A DNA stretch of 64,000 bases from Mastigias papua (GCA_964019165.1 OZ025274.1:6774368-6838367), one strand, 5' to 3'; positions 1-12,419 are shown, numbered from the stretch's first letter. Made by a program: numbers and translations. The notes: generated by a model from the sequence alone, not told the origin.

Positions 1-545
1 GACATAGCTTAATTCTCTAAGAAGGTTAATGTCATTAGAAGGAGTTAAGCTAAAAAAATGTACTAATACTACCCTCAATTGTGTTATTTTTGTCCTTGAA
101 AGTAGCTTCATTAGGTTACAGAAGCGTTCTTCAAGAATTCTTTCAATGATTTTATAAAAGCTCCTATACTGACCGACTTCAAAAAGTCATTGGTATTAGA
201 TGAACCACGTAAACTTCTTGTCAAAGAACTCTGTGTGTGAAATTTGCAGTATAACTAGTATTCTAAATCCGATATTTACGAAAAGGTTCATCAAGTCCAA
301 ATCTTCATCCTATTTTCCAGACATACTTGTGACTTTAAAAATAATACGGTCAAGCATCTTTTGGTTCAAATATATAGTTTTGCATCTTTTGGGCCTCAAA
401 TGTAGAATAGCTCACCAGAGGAATGAAAGCCACAGAGCACTTAGAAAGATTTAACTTTAAATGAAGTGCCCGTAGCAGTTTGGAATCTTTTCAGTTTATC
501 TTGTTATAAGTTTTTGATTCAATTAGATGTAGAGTAGTTAACTCT
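1..545. other. no recognisable feature
   Basis: AT-rich sequence. No reading frame here resembles a known protein and no paired repeats were seen. It may be intron of the gene whose last exon begins near 1380, because that exon has a splice acceptor and must be joined to something upstream. Confidence 0.4.
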
Positions 546-553
546 GTATGTAT

Positions 554-592
<39 letters not shown>

Positions 593-660
593 TGTGTGTG
601 TTTGTGTGTGTGTTTGTGTGTTTGTGTGTGTTTGTGTGTGTTTGTGTGTGATTGTGTGTT
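546..660. repeat. (TG)n microsatellite grading into TTTGTG repeats
   Basis: About 115 bp of TG dinucleotides, pure at first and then interrupted regularly as TTTGTGTG units. Read directly from the sequence. Confidence 0.95.
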
Positions 661-868
661 ATGATTATAAATGCGCTGTATGTCATCGGGATGTTTAGTA
701 CTTATGAAGACGTAAGTCGAAACGTTTGAAAAATGTTGAAAGTTTTTCTTAATGCCTATTTATGTCTTTAGAAATTTCTTGGTGAGTGTAGCTTTTGATT
801 GTATTTATATATATGAGTCCGCATATGGCTATATACACCAAATCAAATCATATAAACCAAATCATATA

Positions 869-1053
869 CGGTCAACCTTGCATAATTCGGATCGGTTTTA
901 TCCGGATTTTTGTATATTCCGGACAGAATTGCTAAGTCCAACTAGTTTCCTAATAAAGTGCAACACTGAAAAAGTTTTTACGTAATCCGGATTTTCTGTA
1001 ATCCGGACAAAATCAGCCAGTCCCGTGTGATCCGAATTATGCGAGGTTGACTG
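869..1053 (+). mobile_element. 185-bp MITE, copy 1, TA-flanked
   Basis: Begins CGGTCAACCTTGCATAATTC and ends with its imperfect complement (GAATTATGCGAGGTTGACTG). TA dinucleotides flank both ends (867-868 and 1054-1055). It has no coding capacity. The TIR sequence and TA target duplication suit a non-autonomous pogo/Tigger (Tc1/mariner) element; the family call is inference. A second copy lies in inverted orientation 11 bp away. Confidence 0.75.
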
Positions 1054-1064
1054 TATATCATATA

Positions 1065-1244
1065 CAGTTCGCATAATTCGGATCGCACGGGACTGGCTGA
1101 TTTTGTCCGGATTACAGAAAATCCGGATTACGTAGAAACTTTTCCAGTGTTGCACTTTAATAGGAAACTAATTGGACTTAGCAATTCTGTCCGGAATATA
1201 CAAAAATCCGGATAAAACCGATCCGAATTATGCAAGGTTGACTG
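1065..1244 (-). mobile_element. 180-bp MITE, copy 2, inverted relative to copy 1
   Basis: Nearly the exact reverse complement of 869-1053, again TA-flanked (1063-1064 and 1245-1246). Together the two copies form a palindrome of about 375 bp around the short AT-rich spacer 1054-1064. The outer flanks also share CAAATCAAATCATATAAA-like sequence, as if the target had been locally duplicated. Confidence 0.75.
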
Positions 1245-1379
1245 TATATCAAATCAAATCATATAAATCATATAAACCAAATCTAGAGCGGCAGCATTTG
1301 TTGCATTGTTCGCATAGAAATGTGTCATCGTCTATAGTTACAACTCTTGATAATAATAACTGGCATCATCTATTTGTAG

Positions 1380-2438
1380 GAGGTGTATTCACGTGATGAA
1401 GGTAATTCACCAGATGACCATGAGAACGATATGTTTGAGAAAGTTGTGCGGCAAATTTGTAACAGAATTAATGAGCTTGAAGACAAAATGAAGGTAGGGT
1501 TTAGTCGTCATCGAACGGACGAGGGTGGACGTTTTGGGGATTCTAGTAGCTGGAGAGGTAGTGGTTATTTTGGTGGCGGTGGCGGCGGTGGTGGCGGTGG
1601 TGGGGGCCATGGTGGTGGCGGTGGTGGAAGTGGAGGTTTTGGTGCTGGTGCAGGGAGTAACCAGTTTTCTCAATTACTTGACACACAAAACAAAACTTTG
1701 GTCAGTGTCCAGCAGGAAATCACAGAGTTGAAGCAGTTAATGTTCAAAACGTTGAAAATAACACCATCTCCGAGTGCCCCATCAAAGTTGTCTCAGCGCA
1801 CAGACGGTGATGAATTTCAACAGCCCCATTCAATTAGTACAGTAGGTCGAAGGATGTCAAACCAAGAGAACAGACAGAGTGATCGACAACAGCCATTTGT
1901 GCCGCAAGGAAATAACTTGTTTGATGGACAGCGACAGCTAGATAGGCGAAGTCAATATTCAGATTCCAGGAGCAGATTGTCAGATTACCAACCACCATCA
2001 GATTTCAGAAATAGGGAAAGGAATGAGCTAGGTCAGCAACGAGACAGTTTCAGAAATAGGCAAGGGATCGAGGGAAATTTCCAAAGAGATGACTCCAGAG
2101 TTAGGGGGTGGACTGAAGGCAACCGAGAGCGAGACAATTCAAGAACTAGGCAAGCCAGCACGCCTAGCCAGAATGGTTACCAGGCTTCAAGAAATGGGTA
2201 CATGACTGAACCTGAACTTTCAGTGGAAGGTCAGAAGAGACGACGTCGCCGTGGAAGAGGGAAGAAGAAAGGTTCAGCGGATGGTGACTATGATAGTGAT
2301 GTGAACAGCACGATCTCAGAACAAGTGCCAATGCTAAATTTTCAGCAAGGGAATCGTTCCAGAAATGGACGCCGTGGCAGAGGAGGTACGAAATTATCGG
2401 GTAGCTGGGCAGATATAAGATCAGAAACTGATGCATAA
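1380..2438 (+). CDS. 3' terminal exon of an RG-rich, low-complexity protein (unrecognised gene)
   Basis: Not recognised. An acceptor (TATTTGTAG, 1371-1379) precedes an open frame that runs 352 codons to TAA. There is no credible ATG at its start, so this is read as a last exon with earlier exons outside the window or unseen. The protein begins with a short amphipathic helix (VVRQICNRINELEDKMK), then a poly-glycine stretch, then a second helix (LVSVQQEITELKQLMFKTL). A long Q/R/S/D/N-rich disordered region follows with loose repeats (DSFRNRQG, RDNSRTRQ), then a basic block RRRRRGRGKKKG and an RGRGG motif near the C-terminus. Such composition is typical of RNA-associated or nuclear disordered proteins; that role is inference. 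The bias toward in-frame GGT/GGC in the glycine tract and the intact length support real coding. No catalytic domain is visible. Confidence 0.6.
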   Translation, partial: EVYSRDEGNSPDDHENDMFEKVVRQICNRINELEDKMKVGFSRHRTDEGGRFGDSSSWRGSGYFGGGGGGGGGGGGHGGGGGGSGGFGAGAGSNQFSQLLDTQNKTLVSVQQEITELKQLMFKTLKITPSPSAPSKLSQRTDGDEFQQPHSISTVGRRMSNQENRQSDRQQPFVPQGNNLFDGQRQLDRRSQYSDSRSRLSDYQPPSDFRNRERNELGQQRDSFRNRQGIEGNFQRDDSRVRGWTEGNRERDNSRTRQASTPSQNGYQASRNGYMTEPELSVEGQKRRRRRGRGKKKGSADGDYDSDVNSTISEQVPMLNFQQGNRSRNGRRGRGGTKLSGSWADIRSETDA

Positions 2439-3140
2439 CATGCCAATGCCACACATTTCACATGAAGAGAACATTTTGCTGTGACTCGTGTTGGATTGTC
2501 TATACAACACGTTTCCCCTGAAGATAACATTCTGTTGTATCTCGAGTTGGACATTTCCCTTAAGTTTTTAAGGTTTAGTGCAGAATTGCTGCAAAGTAGG
2601 TGAGCGTGGACATTACATTGCTACCTCATAAACTAGCTTTGTCTGTTGGTTCCTGCATTTGCTGTTTGATACAAAAGCATGCATGTACAGATTTTAATTT
2701 TTTAATTTTTTTTGTAATTTCTAATGGGGTTTGTTTTAGTTCACCTTTTGATTCTTATTTCGACTCTGCTAGCTGGTGTGGTAGTGGTCGTACATCCTCA
2801 CTTATTCACATACAAAATTACAAATAGAGTTTTTGCTATATGATCGTGAAAGGTTCTTGCTAATCCTTTATGGTTTCTGTTTTGTTATGACATGTTTGAA
2901 AGCCATTTGCAATCCCTCAATATAGCTTGGAAATATTCTTGCTTTTTCATCGTACAGTACTCAAATAGGAACTTTTATTCTTTTATATTATCCAGACTTA
3001 GGAATTGGAAAACGAGTTGAACAGTGGTTCCTCTGTATGCGCAGCCTTCAATTAGGTTGCACTAGTCGGAGTAAGGATATATAAGGAACATTCAGAATAC
3101 CATCTTTGAATGGAAATCCTCCTGCCATCATCGTATTAAA
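2439..3140. other. 3' flank of the RG-rich gene, probable 3' UTR then intergenic
   Basis: AT-rich, no coding frame recognised. The proximal part is presumably 3' UTR of the preceding exon; I did not identify a convincing poly(A) signal. Confidence 0.4.
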
Positions 3141-3344
<204 letters not shown>

Positions 3345-6300
3345 TTGATATCCTGGGTATTTTGCTTTGCTAGGAAAATCCTTTTTGTTTGGCGACTTTT
3401 GTTCTCAGGGAATCACGCCGTGATGTTTTATTAGTCTGCTTCAATTGTGTGACTATTTAGAAATGGGATTCCGTAAACATGGGGGCAAAATCATAGGCAT
3501 ATCTACTGTAATTCAAGCCCTAGTATAGCATATTGCTCATCAGACGTATGTGGTGTACTTTTTGAAATATTTGCAGATTTATTATTTTTGTTTTGATGCA
3601 CAGTGGTTTCTGTTTTTAGCTGCAAGGAGATTTTCTTAGACCTCCTAGAAAAGCAGTGGTGCGAATGATAACAGTGAGTTTGTTGCTTTCAGTAGCTTGA
3701 AATTTTTGGTCGAAATTAAGAATGTTGGGTCATGCTTCTTAAAATCATTCTGCTATTTCCTACAGCTGAACTGGGCAAGGTCTATGTTATCTCAAATTAG
3801 CCGGTATTTCTGACTATACCTGTTTCAAGCCCATAAATTTCTTTGTGATTTGCACATACAAAGTGTGATCATGTCAGTGACGGACTCAGTGCTTTTATCG
3901 GCATGCCAAGCTGCAAATTTCCCTAGTGTAATGAGTCCTAGTACACAGTTGGTAAAACGATTTGGTACCTTCTGAAGCCATCAATGATCGTTGGTTTCTG
4001 GTAATGAATTGCGATCGCGGTTGACTTAGGACATTTTTCATGGATTAGGCCATGACCAAACGATGGAACTTATTACTGTATATCGTGCCCATTAGAACCT
4101 AGGAAAAATCCAGTCATTTCACCTCCATATTTAGAACTGTAAACATTGTGAGCGTTGTATAATCCAGTTCTTTGGAGCTACATTGATTTCAATGCCGTTA
4201 CTCTACAAGTAGCAATATCCCATGGTTTGCATACGTGTTCATGTTGTCCTCTGGCGATGTTCTCGATTTTTGAAATAGTGGTCGTCTCAACACCCTGACA
4301 GACAATGATTTTGGTTTCATTAAATCTTACATGGTGCATGAACTTTGCGAATTTCAACGGCTAACATTTAGTCCTTTATCTCCTTTCTTTGCATAGCTCT
4401 GGACAGTTCTTATACATCGCTCAAAATTTGTCCGATATGAAGGAGACACTTTTCTGAGAGTTCCATCGTTTTGACATAGCTTTTGCTGCATTCAAAGTAA
4501 ACAATATTTTTCTAGGATTCAAACAATAGTTTGTAGTGTAATTTGTATTCAATATATCTTGCATTGTTAATTAACTGATATTGGAACGTTTTCGTTTTTC
4601 AAGTTAATTTTTTACTAACTTCTCATGTAAGTCTTCTATGGCTCTTGTTGAGATATAGTTTGTTTTTAGAGTCGTTTGGGGACAATTCTAGAATTTGTTG
4701 CGTATATGTTGATGGAGACAATTGCCAGTTTGTGCCTCATTTGTGGTATTTATTTGACAGTAGAAAAATTCCCAATGCCAAGTATTTGGTCCAGTTGTAA
4801 ATGACTGTCTTAAGAATGTCTTCTTTTCGCCCCATTCTTAAGCGATTTTACCGTTTCTGTTAGATATGTGACGCCTGACCATAACTGAGTCCCTGGGCTG
4901 TTCATGTCCTTAGAAATCGTACTGAAAACAACAAAATGTGATAGTGTTCTTAACTTTTTTGAACGCCCAGTTGAAATAGGCCACATTTCATGATTCACGA
5001 ATCAAAGCTCAAAGCTTCTTGATTCGAACTGAGAGCAACGCACGTGTTTGTCCCCATTTGTGATTGTTGCTGCAAATTTGATATTGGCTCAGAACTAAGT
5101 AAGGACATCAATCAAAATCATGTATTTTAGAAATTTTCATAGGACCTCCTCTCATTATAGATTGTTCTAAGTGGCCGGTTTGTTTCGCATAGGGCTCTTT
5201 TTGTGAAAATAGACTTCGATTGTAGACCTGGTAATGAATGGTTGCTTGCTCCCGAACTGCAGCATGGTAATACTGTATTTGCAAATGAAATGATAGCATT
5301 GTTAGTTTCCTGGTTGTCTGTAAAACATCTACATTTGTTTTCTGCAGCTTTCCTAACAACTGACTTTTTGATTGTAGATACTTAGCCTTTTTTACTCAAC
5401 TATCTTGTATTACACGTTTTGAACACATTGCTGACAGTATAGCTAATTAATTTTGTTTTGATTTATTTCTTGCTCGTAATGAAGCATGGGTTACCATGTA
5501 TAAAAGCGGTTCTGTTTCTATTGGAGGCAAATGGGCGTGCCGAAGGACTTTTGAGTCGTTGGGAATGTGCAAGACAAGAATTTTTACCGACAGGTTTAAA
5601 TAGTACACCATAACTGGATGCTGTTTTTGGACAATGTTGAAAAATTGAGTTAATTTAGCTAAGACTATCTGTTTGGGAATGTCTTACACAGAATATTAAC
5701 TTGTTTTTTGAGGTATTGGATGAAGAAATATTACACAATATGAATAGGGATTTTTGTCGTGTCTAAGAAACTATTTAGATTACGGGTTTGGGTGGGGAGG
5801 GTGATAATATAAAACAACGGACGAGGTCAATGATATATTTGATGATATGCGTGTGATACATTTCAATAGCTGTACTGTTTCCGTATGTCAAAACAAAGAG
5901 ACAACAGCGAGCCGCGGAACCTTGTGCTTGTGGGATTGACGACATCAATGACTAAAGGCCTGTTCACATGAGATGGGCTGGCTCGGTTATCTGGGCTAGT
6001 TCACGTATGTGAGATGGTTTTATCACGGTGTTTACATGGTTGCATTCTATCCTGTATCCAGATACCGAAACGAGATTGCCTATTGTCAATTTTTACGCGT
6101 CTGCGCTGTGCGAACAATTCCAGTTAGTGATTCCAGTCCGGTTAGACGGACTAGCTCACTTCATCATTTCTAGCGATGAACAACATCGAATTTTGATACC
6201 CCCCCCCCCTCCCCATTTCATCACGCAAACAGTGTATGTAAGGCGGAGAGATGATCAACTTTAAAGGCAGCAGCTCAGTTGACGCTTTCTCCTGGGTGGA

Positions 6301-6639
6301 ATTTGGAACTTTTCTTAAGAGGATTAGTAATTTTAATCAAATTTTATGTCCCTTTGCCGATCACTCATCTTAGAACACCTGAATTAATAAACATGATGGT
6401 ATCCTCTCATGACTATGACTTTGCGCAGATTTCGAGAATCCTTATGACGACGTCAAGAAGAGTAAACTGCTCCCAGCACCCTCTAATCATACGTCGTAAA
6501 ACATCGAGTATTGACAATAGGAATTGAGACTGACCTATTGGCCTTCAAGAAACCAAGGAATAAATTTACAATTTGTCTTAAGTTTCAAAGATGTAAATAT
6601 CTATCTGATTTTGTCAATGATTGTGCTGGGGATCAAAGG
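3345..6639. other. intergenic DNA, nothing recognised
   Basis: Only short open frames without recognisable protein content. A stretch near 5960-6030 (TGTTCACATGAGATGGGCTGG) has the look of a MITE terminus, but I found no matching opposite end. Confidence 0.4.
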
Positions 6640-8465
6640 AAGCTGTTTTGAGTTGTTGCCTTCTAAACAGGCGATAAAAAGTGCAGTCCGTTACAGTATC
6701 ACCATGATCCTCGTGCATTAGCTAATGATTTTGGCCAGTTTTTTGAACATATAATTTAGACTATACAAGAAAGTACTGGTGTTATCTGTGAAATTGAATC
6801 CATTGAGTCCGTTGAAGAGATGAAGACGAGGGAACTTTAATGTTGCTTTCTCTGAATTTAACCTGCTGACTGAGGATGAGGTCGAGAAAATCATGAAATC
6901 TGCAAGCAAGAGTCCTAGTTTGGATTCCATCCCAACCTGGTTGCTCAAGAAATGTCTCGACTTATTGCTTTGGAAATGCGCTCTGGTTATGCCTCTGCTA
7001 AAGAAATTAGGACTGGACCTCATTTTCATGAACTTCAGGCCTGTCAGTAATTGCCTTGTTTGTTGAAACTCATTGAAAGTGCAGTTGTCACTCAACTGAG
7101 AGACCGCGATGAGTACAATGGATTAATACCAACTCATGCTTCTTCCTACAGGAAATATCACAGTACGGAAACAGCTTTACTTAAAGTTCAATCAGATATA
7201 TTTCAAAGTATAGACAGTCAAAATGTTACTCTGCTCGTGCTGCGTGGTCTGAGTGCTGCTTTTGACACTGTTTCACATAGTGTCTTATTTTCAGCACTTG
7301 AAGGTTAATTTGGAATATCTGGGACTGTGCTTAAATGGTTAAAATCTTACCTGGATGGTCGACAGCAAAAAGTTCTTGTCAAAGATGTTTGGTCTGAACC
7401 AAATAATTTGACCTGTGGGGTACCCCAAGGCAGCTGCCTTGGGCCAGTACTCTTTTTTAGATACATAAGTTCTCTCTATGATCTGATTAGTAAACATCTT
7501 CCTTTTGTCCATGGATATGCTGATGATCATTAGTCAAACATATCACTTAAACCTGACACTAAATCTACCTCTGAAAGTGCTATTGCAATGGAGCAATGTG
7601 TTAATGATATTAGACGTCGGATGCTCACCAACCGTCTTATGATTAATGATGGAAAGACAGAAGTAGTGTTAGTCGGTGCGCCACAGCAGCTCGCAAATAT
7701 AACTCTAGATGGAATTAAAATTTGAGGTGAGAGCATTGTACCAGCGACTGTAGTTAGAAACTTAGGCGTAAATCAAGATAATCACCTAAAGATGGACAAA
7801 CATGTTTCATCACTATGCTCCAAGTCATTTTACCAGTTATATACAGTAGACTGCGTAGAATTCGCAAGTTTTTTACGCCGCCAGCTACTCACACACTTGT
7901 GGATGCATTCATTACCAGCAATTTAGATTATTGCAACTCTTTATTCTATGGCATGCCTCAATATTTTTTTGACAAATTACAACGAATTCAGAATGCTGCT
8001 GCGCGTGTGGTTATGCTTTTTCCTAAATTTGAACATATTACGCTTGTTATGATAGAATTACATTGGTTGCCTCTGAGGTATCGAATTATATGCAAAATTC
8101 TTTTACTAACATTCAAGTGTTTATCAGGAGAGATACCAACCTATTTGCAAGAGATGATTAGATGGCATATACCTAGGAGGACACTGAAGTCTAGTAGTGC
8201 ATTGCTGCCAGAAGTTCGTCGTTGCAAATGTAACACTCTTGGTACTCGGTCTTTTGGATATGCCGGACCCACTTTATGGAATGACTTTCCGTTGGAAATA
8301 AGGTGTGCAAAGGGGACATAAACTGTTTCAGATCATTGATGAAAACACACTGTTTTAGCTTAGCTTATAATTTGTAATTTGTAAATTTTCCTACTATTGT
8401 ACAGTCCCTAGAATATTGTATATACTATAGTTGAGGACTTAAATAAACAGCTATAACTATTACTA
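6640..8465 (+). pseudogene. decayed CR1/L2-like non-LTR retrotransposon (reverse transcriptase to 3' end)
   Basis: Reading across several frameshifts and stops, the protein shows reverse-transcriptase landmarks in order. These are a pre-RT segment (ANDFGQFFEH), the linker LTEDEVEKIMKSA, FRPVSN, the substrate motif LSAAFDTVSH, GVPQGSCLGPVLF, the catalytic box YADD (7516-7527), and then the C-terminal part LDYCNSLFYG and ELHWLPLRYRI. These are hallmarks of the Jockey/CR1/L2 branch of non-LTR elements. The longest intact piece is the 168-codon C-terminal frame 7815-8321. The element is 5' truncated, with no endonuclease seen. It ends in AAATAAACAGCTATAACTATTACTAT, a short repetitive tail. Frameshifts near 6840, 7020, 7310, 7530 and 7725-7820 show it is dead. 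Confidence 0.9.
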
Positions 8466-9183
8466 TACGCTACGGGCCGCCAGTGCAGATCGCTGTTCTC
8501 CACCCTTGCCTGTTCTATGCGCCCGTCCCTTCTTTCCAAACTGTTGTTATTTCCTTGTTTACATAAGCTTCCATCTCCTCTTGTGTCGTCCTCTTTTATT
8601 CCTTACATCTGCTTTTTGTTCCATAAGTCTCCCGAAATACTGAAAGCAAGGTAATGACTAATGAATCAAATCAATATTATTTTCATACCTGCATTTAATC
8701 GGCATCAACATAGACCATACGCCATTGACCATATCTCTATTGCCATTTGTGATTAGGAGTGCTTTTATTTCTTATTCTCAAACTTCTGTTACACTTATCC
8801 GCCGTTAAATCGGCCCTCCCCCCACACTTTTCTGCTAATGTAGTGTGCAAAGATTGAGGGATTCGGTCCAAATGGAAAGTAGATTTCATTTTCCGGGCTA
8901 AATTTCACTAAACTTCAAGAAGTACCAGTAGCGAGGGTAGTTTAGGGGGGATGCGTGTTATTTCCATTTATTCCCCTGATTCTTTGAGAGAACCTTCATG
9001 TTCCCCGGAGTTTTTTAGGCATTTTTAGACTGATCGTCAATTGTTAACTTATCCTTATTTCGGTGTTTTAGCAAGCGGCAGAGGAGCATGGTGACGGGAA
9101 ATGGGTTGAACTTTAATATACCTTCAAGTAAATACTTTCAAGTAACAAGACACCATCCAAGCTATTTCTAATCTTCTTGTAGT
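8466..9183. other. intergenic DNA, nothing recognised
   Basis: No reading frame, paired repeat or tract that I can assign. Confidence 0.4.
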
Positions 9184-9796
9184 CAGGGGCGGTTCTAGCC
9201 CACAAGAACTGGGGGGGGCCAGTTGAGGGCCAGCCATCACAGATTGGGGAGACACTTGGAGCCTCACCCTAAAATCACCACGCCCTTTCATTGCCACACC
9301 CAGTTCAATGCAAGGAAATGACTATCCTACTATTCAGACAACAGCGAGCATAAATGAAAAGACAAGCACTCTTGACAGCGCGATAAATAGCAATGATAAT
9401 AATTAAAGAAGATTTGAATTTTGATGGAGGTCCCTCACCCCATCCTCGACATTTTCTCGCCGAATTTAGACGATTCGAAAATCGATCCTAGAGAAAACTG
9501 GGGGGACACGACTCCTATTTCCTCCGTGGCGTCGTTACTGGGAGGACAGTTACAGGTAATCCTAGAGTAGTAGTTTGTGGTCTATGGAATGCTTACAGTA
9601 GCACACATTGCAGCTTGCTCACAAAAAACTTAAATGCAACAGTTAAGAAGTTATATCATTTCAATCAAACAAAACTTGCATACAGAGAAAAAGATCTTGA
9701 GTGTTTTAAGATCCTGATCTTTGAAGACAGAAATGAACTTGCAATAGGTAAGTAAAGGTTTCATTAATTTTTCTTAGTTGTTCTATTCAAATCCAT

Positions 9797-10054
9797 TCAG
9801 TGTAATTTAATACGGCGATTGTCATGTCTTGAGTCAAACTCATCAACAAACTGCTCTAGGTCTAGTGATTCGGCACGATTTGACTCAATGGATAGAAGTG
9901 CTAGCTGACTCAAACGGTCGTGGCACATAGAATTTCTCAAAAATGTTTTAACAAGTCTCCTTCACGTCTGTAGATTCTCTTTAGCCTTTTTAACCTGTGG
10001 CTCATTCTCACATGCGTCACCCATTCTCCTTTTAAAACTTATGCACTTATCCAT
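9797..10054 (-). pseudogene. hAT transposase remnant: N-terminus fused directly to C-terminus
   Basis: One minus-strand frame of 86 codons, starting at ATG 10054-10052 and ending at TGA 9799-9797, with a single internal TGA. It begins MDKCISFKRRMGDACENEPQ, which looks like the basic N-terminal leader of hAT (TTF/MYM-type) transposases. It continues after the stop with RLSQLALLSIES and EQFVDEFDSRHD, which look like the extreme C-terminus of the hAT dimerisation region. The zinc finger and RNase H-like core are absent. This is therefore a deletion derivative keeping both protein ends. Matches are from memory of the family and are moderately sure. Confidence 0.6.
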
Positions 10055-10149
10055 AGCTAAAAAGCACGTGTTACTCTGTCAGAACTTTGATACATTTGCC
10101 ATCTTACACAACAATTTATGACCAACTTCTATTTAAGCCCACCTCGCTT

Positions 10150-10888
10150 GTTAACTAGTGCAAAACGGTGATTGTATCAGATTGCAGTATAGTCATCAAA
10201 CGATAGCTCCCACACAAGAGTACAAGTACTTAGGTACAATAATGGACCAAATACTCTCATTTAATACCAATTTCCACCGAGTGTACAAGAAAACGTCTGG
10301 AAAACTGAGGCTGCTCTTCTCTCTAAGGTCATATATTTCTAAAATCTACAGAGGAATTTTATTGCCTGTTCTTCTATATGCCTGTACAACAAATTTAAGC
10401 CTAACAAACACACAACTTTCAAAGCTATAATCTTTAGACAGAAGAATTGCCAGACTGACCACCAAAAGGCAAACACCAATACAGAATGAAATGAAAAAGC
10501 ATGCAGTTCTATTGGTTAGGAAGTATCTTGATAGACAACTTCGTGAAAACTTTCAAAACTTTTTCACTTTCGGAGCACATGAGCAGAATACAAGAATAAT
10601 GGGTTTATGCTTGGAGTTCCAAAGTCAAATTACAAGTTGCCAAGTCTAGTTTTCGGTCGATGGGTGTTAAAATCTACAATGGCCTACCTATCCAAAGTCG
10701 TCAAACTGATAGCCTCTTAATATTTAAAGAACATATAAAGAATCATTTTAACATTTAGGAAGCCATTTTAATTTTATTGATAAGTTTGTAATCATTTATT
10801 TTGACAGGATACATATTAAAAGCAATGTACGTAACACTGAAATGTACATCCTGCATAAAGATTTCATTTATTATTATTATTATTATAA
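10150..10888 (+). pseudogene. 5'-truncated non-LTR retrotransposon fragment with (TTA)n tail
   Basis: The open frame 10158-10430 contains EYKYLGTIMDQILSFNTNF followed by a segment ending GILLPVLLYACT. This is the conserved post-RT thumb/C-terminal region of CR1/L2-type elements. Degenerate coding continues to about 10750, where a segment reads FGAHEQNTRIMG in one frame. It ends in a (TTA)n tail at about 10868-10887, a typical L2-like 3' end. It sits inside the hAT-like element and is therefore younger than it. Confidence 0.8.
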
Positions 10889-11124
10889 AGAGTTTTAATA
10901 CCTCCCATAGCTGGAGGCCCTTAGCAGTATATTTAGCCTCTTAGAAAGCCAGACCATCAACCAGTGGACCCGAGGCGCTTACAAGACACTTTCCACTATA
11001 GAGAATTAGAAAATCAAGAAAACTCAGAATATCTTTTTTGAGAAGTGAGGGGGGCCAATGAAGGGGCCAGAAAAATTTCTGGGGGGGCCGTGGCCCCCTC
11101 TGGCCCCCCGTAGAACCGCCACTG

Positions 11125-12419
11125 AGTATTACTCTTATTGGGGAGATTTTATGATACCTACTTACAAACTTGAGAATTGAGTATCATTATTGGACATTTG
11201 TGGAATAAGGGGCCTGATTCTACAGAAAGGTTGGCAAAAGTATAGGTACCCCATCAAATAACAGGCTATCTACTGCTTCCCTATTGCAAACGAATTTATA
11301 AAACATCATATAAGACCATTGGAAGGAGAAAACCCCTCAACATGCTGCTGTAGAGATAGTTTTCTGTCTGGATTCTAATCATGCCCCCATTCAGATGCCC
11401 CTGATGACGCGGTAGAAAAAGGAGGGACTGGGGACTTTGTCCCCAGGACACGTTTTGGGATCGCACCCTTTCAGTGATAGGCAGACGCCCCGTTTGAGCA
11501 TAGAGATGCACCCAATTTAGATAGAAAACGGCCAGTGAATTCATTAGAGTGCGTTTGAGAAACTTCAATAACTTTTATTACAATGTGGAAGAATCTAACT
11601 TACCACAAACTATTGGGGGTGGGGAGGGGAGGGTTATTTACCCCCTTTTACAAACCAGTGGCTCCTCCATTGCATTGTAATTGAAGTAAGATCAGAGTAA
11701 AATCGGGAATGACTTTGGGTGTAACATAGTGTGATACGTTGGTGTGCTGGAATCCTTCTTAGGATTAGTCAAAATGCGGAACAACTCAAATTAGCCTACT
11801 TTGGTGATTGAGAGTCACACTCGTTAAGCATTACTGTTTCTAACGCACCTGTTGATTGCAGATCAGTTTTTCCTTGACAAGACTTGCAGGTAGTGCCTCA
11901 GGCTTATCTCTGGTAGAGAGACTAAAATGTTGATATGCAATTTGCCCATGCTCTGCTCTCCAACACATCATTGTTTAAATCTTTTCACGCTTGTGGTACT
12001 TGCTGAAATACTGCATCAAGTTAAATTTGCAAAACAGAACATACATATCTGTTATACGCTGAAGAAGCAACATGTCTAACTTTGGTTACACTTCAACTCA
12101 ACTTTCATTTTGAGTTTCGGCAAGTTAAGTTACAAAATTCTATGAACAATAGTCCAAGGAAAACCCCTCTTCCTGATCCCTGGACAAGTCGATGTTCCCT
12201 TGTTCCTTTTTAATTTTGGCCATCATCCCTTGTTCCCTGGAACCCCTAAACGGCCCTCAGTGGCGTAAATCTCAAAACGTTGTCCAATAGACTCGTCCAA
12301 AATCCCATTAATATGATCTCATTGCTCTGAAAGCTTGTGTCTCTATCAATTTACCTGATCGGGCAACAATTTTCTATACATGCTTTTGTTATAGGGAACC
12401 CAACTCAAGACACAGTTTC
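11125..12419. other. intergenic DNA, nothing recognised
   Basis: No reliable coding content. The minus-strand open frame around 11300-11570 does not resemble any family I know. Confidence 0.4.

Larger units (their letters stand above)
9184..11124 (-). mobile_element. hAT-like DNA transposon, internally deleted and split by a retrotransposon
   Basis: The left end is CAGGGGCGGTTCTAGCCC and the right end TAGAACCGCCACTG, an inverted pair. Inside both ends lie G-runs followed by GGCC-rich sequence (GGGGGGGGCCAG at the left; GGGGGGGCCGTGGCC at the right). The trinucleotide AGT flanks both sides; no clear 8-bp duplication was seen. It carries remnants of a hAT-type transposase on the minus strand (9797-10054) and a plus-strand LINE fragment (10150-10888). 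The CAGGGGCGG terminus is typical of hAT/Zaphod-type elements; the family name is inference from ends plus protein. Confidence 0.75.

Noticed and set aside
1407..1731. Thr-rich and Val-rich frames overlapping the RG-rich exon
   Set aside because: Shadows of the GGT/GGC-rich glycine tract in other frames.
5960..6270. MITE beginning TGTTCACATGAGATGGG
   Set aside because: The left side looks right for a MITE end, but no inverted partner or target duplication was found.
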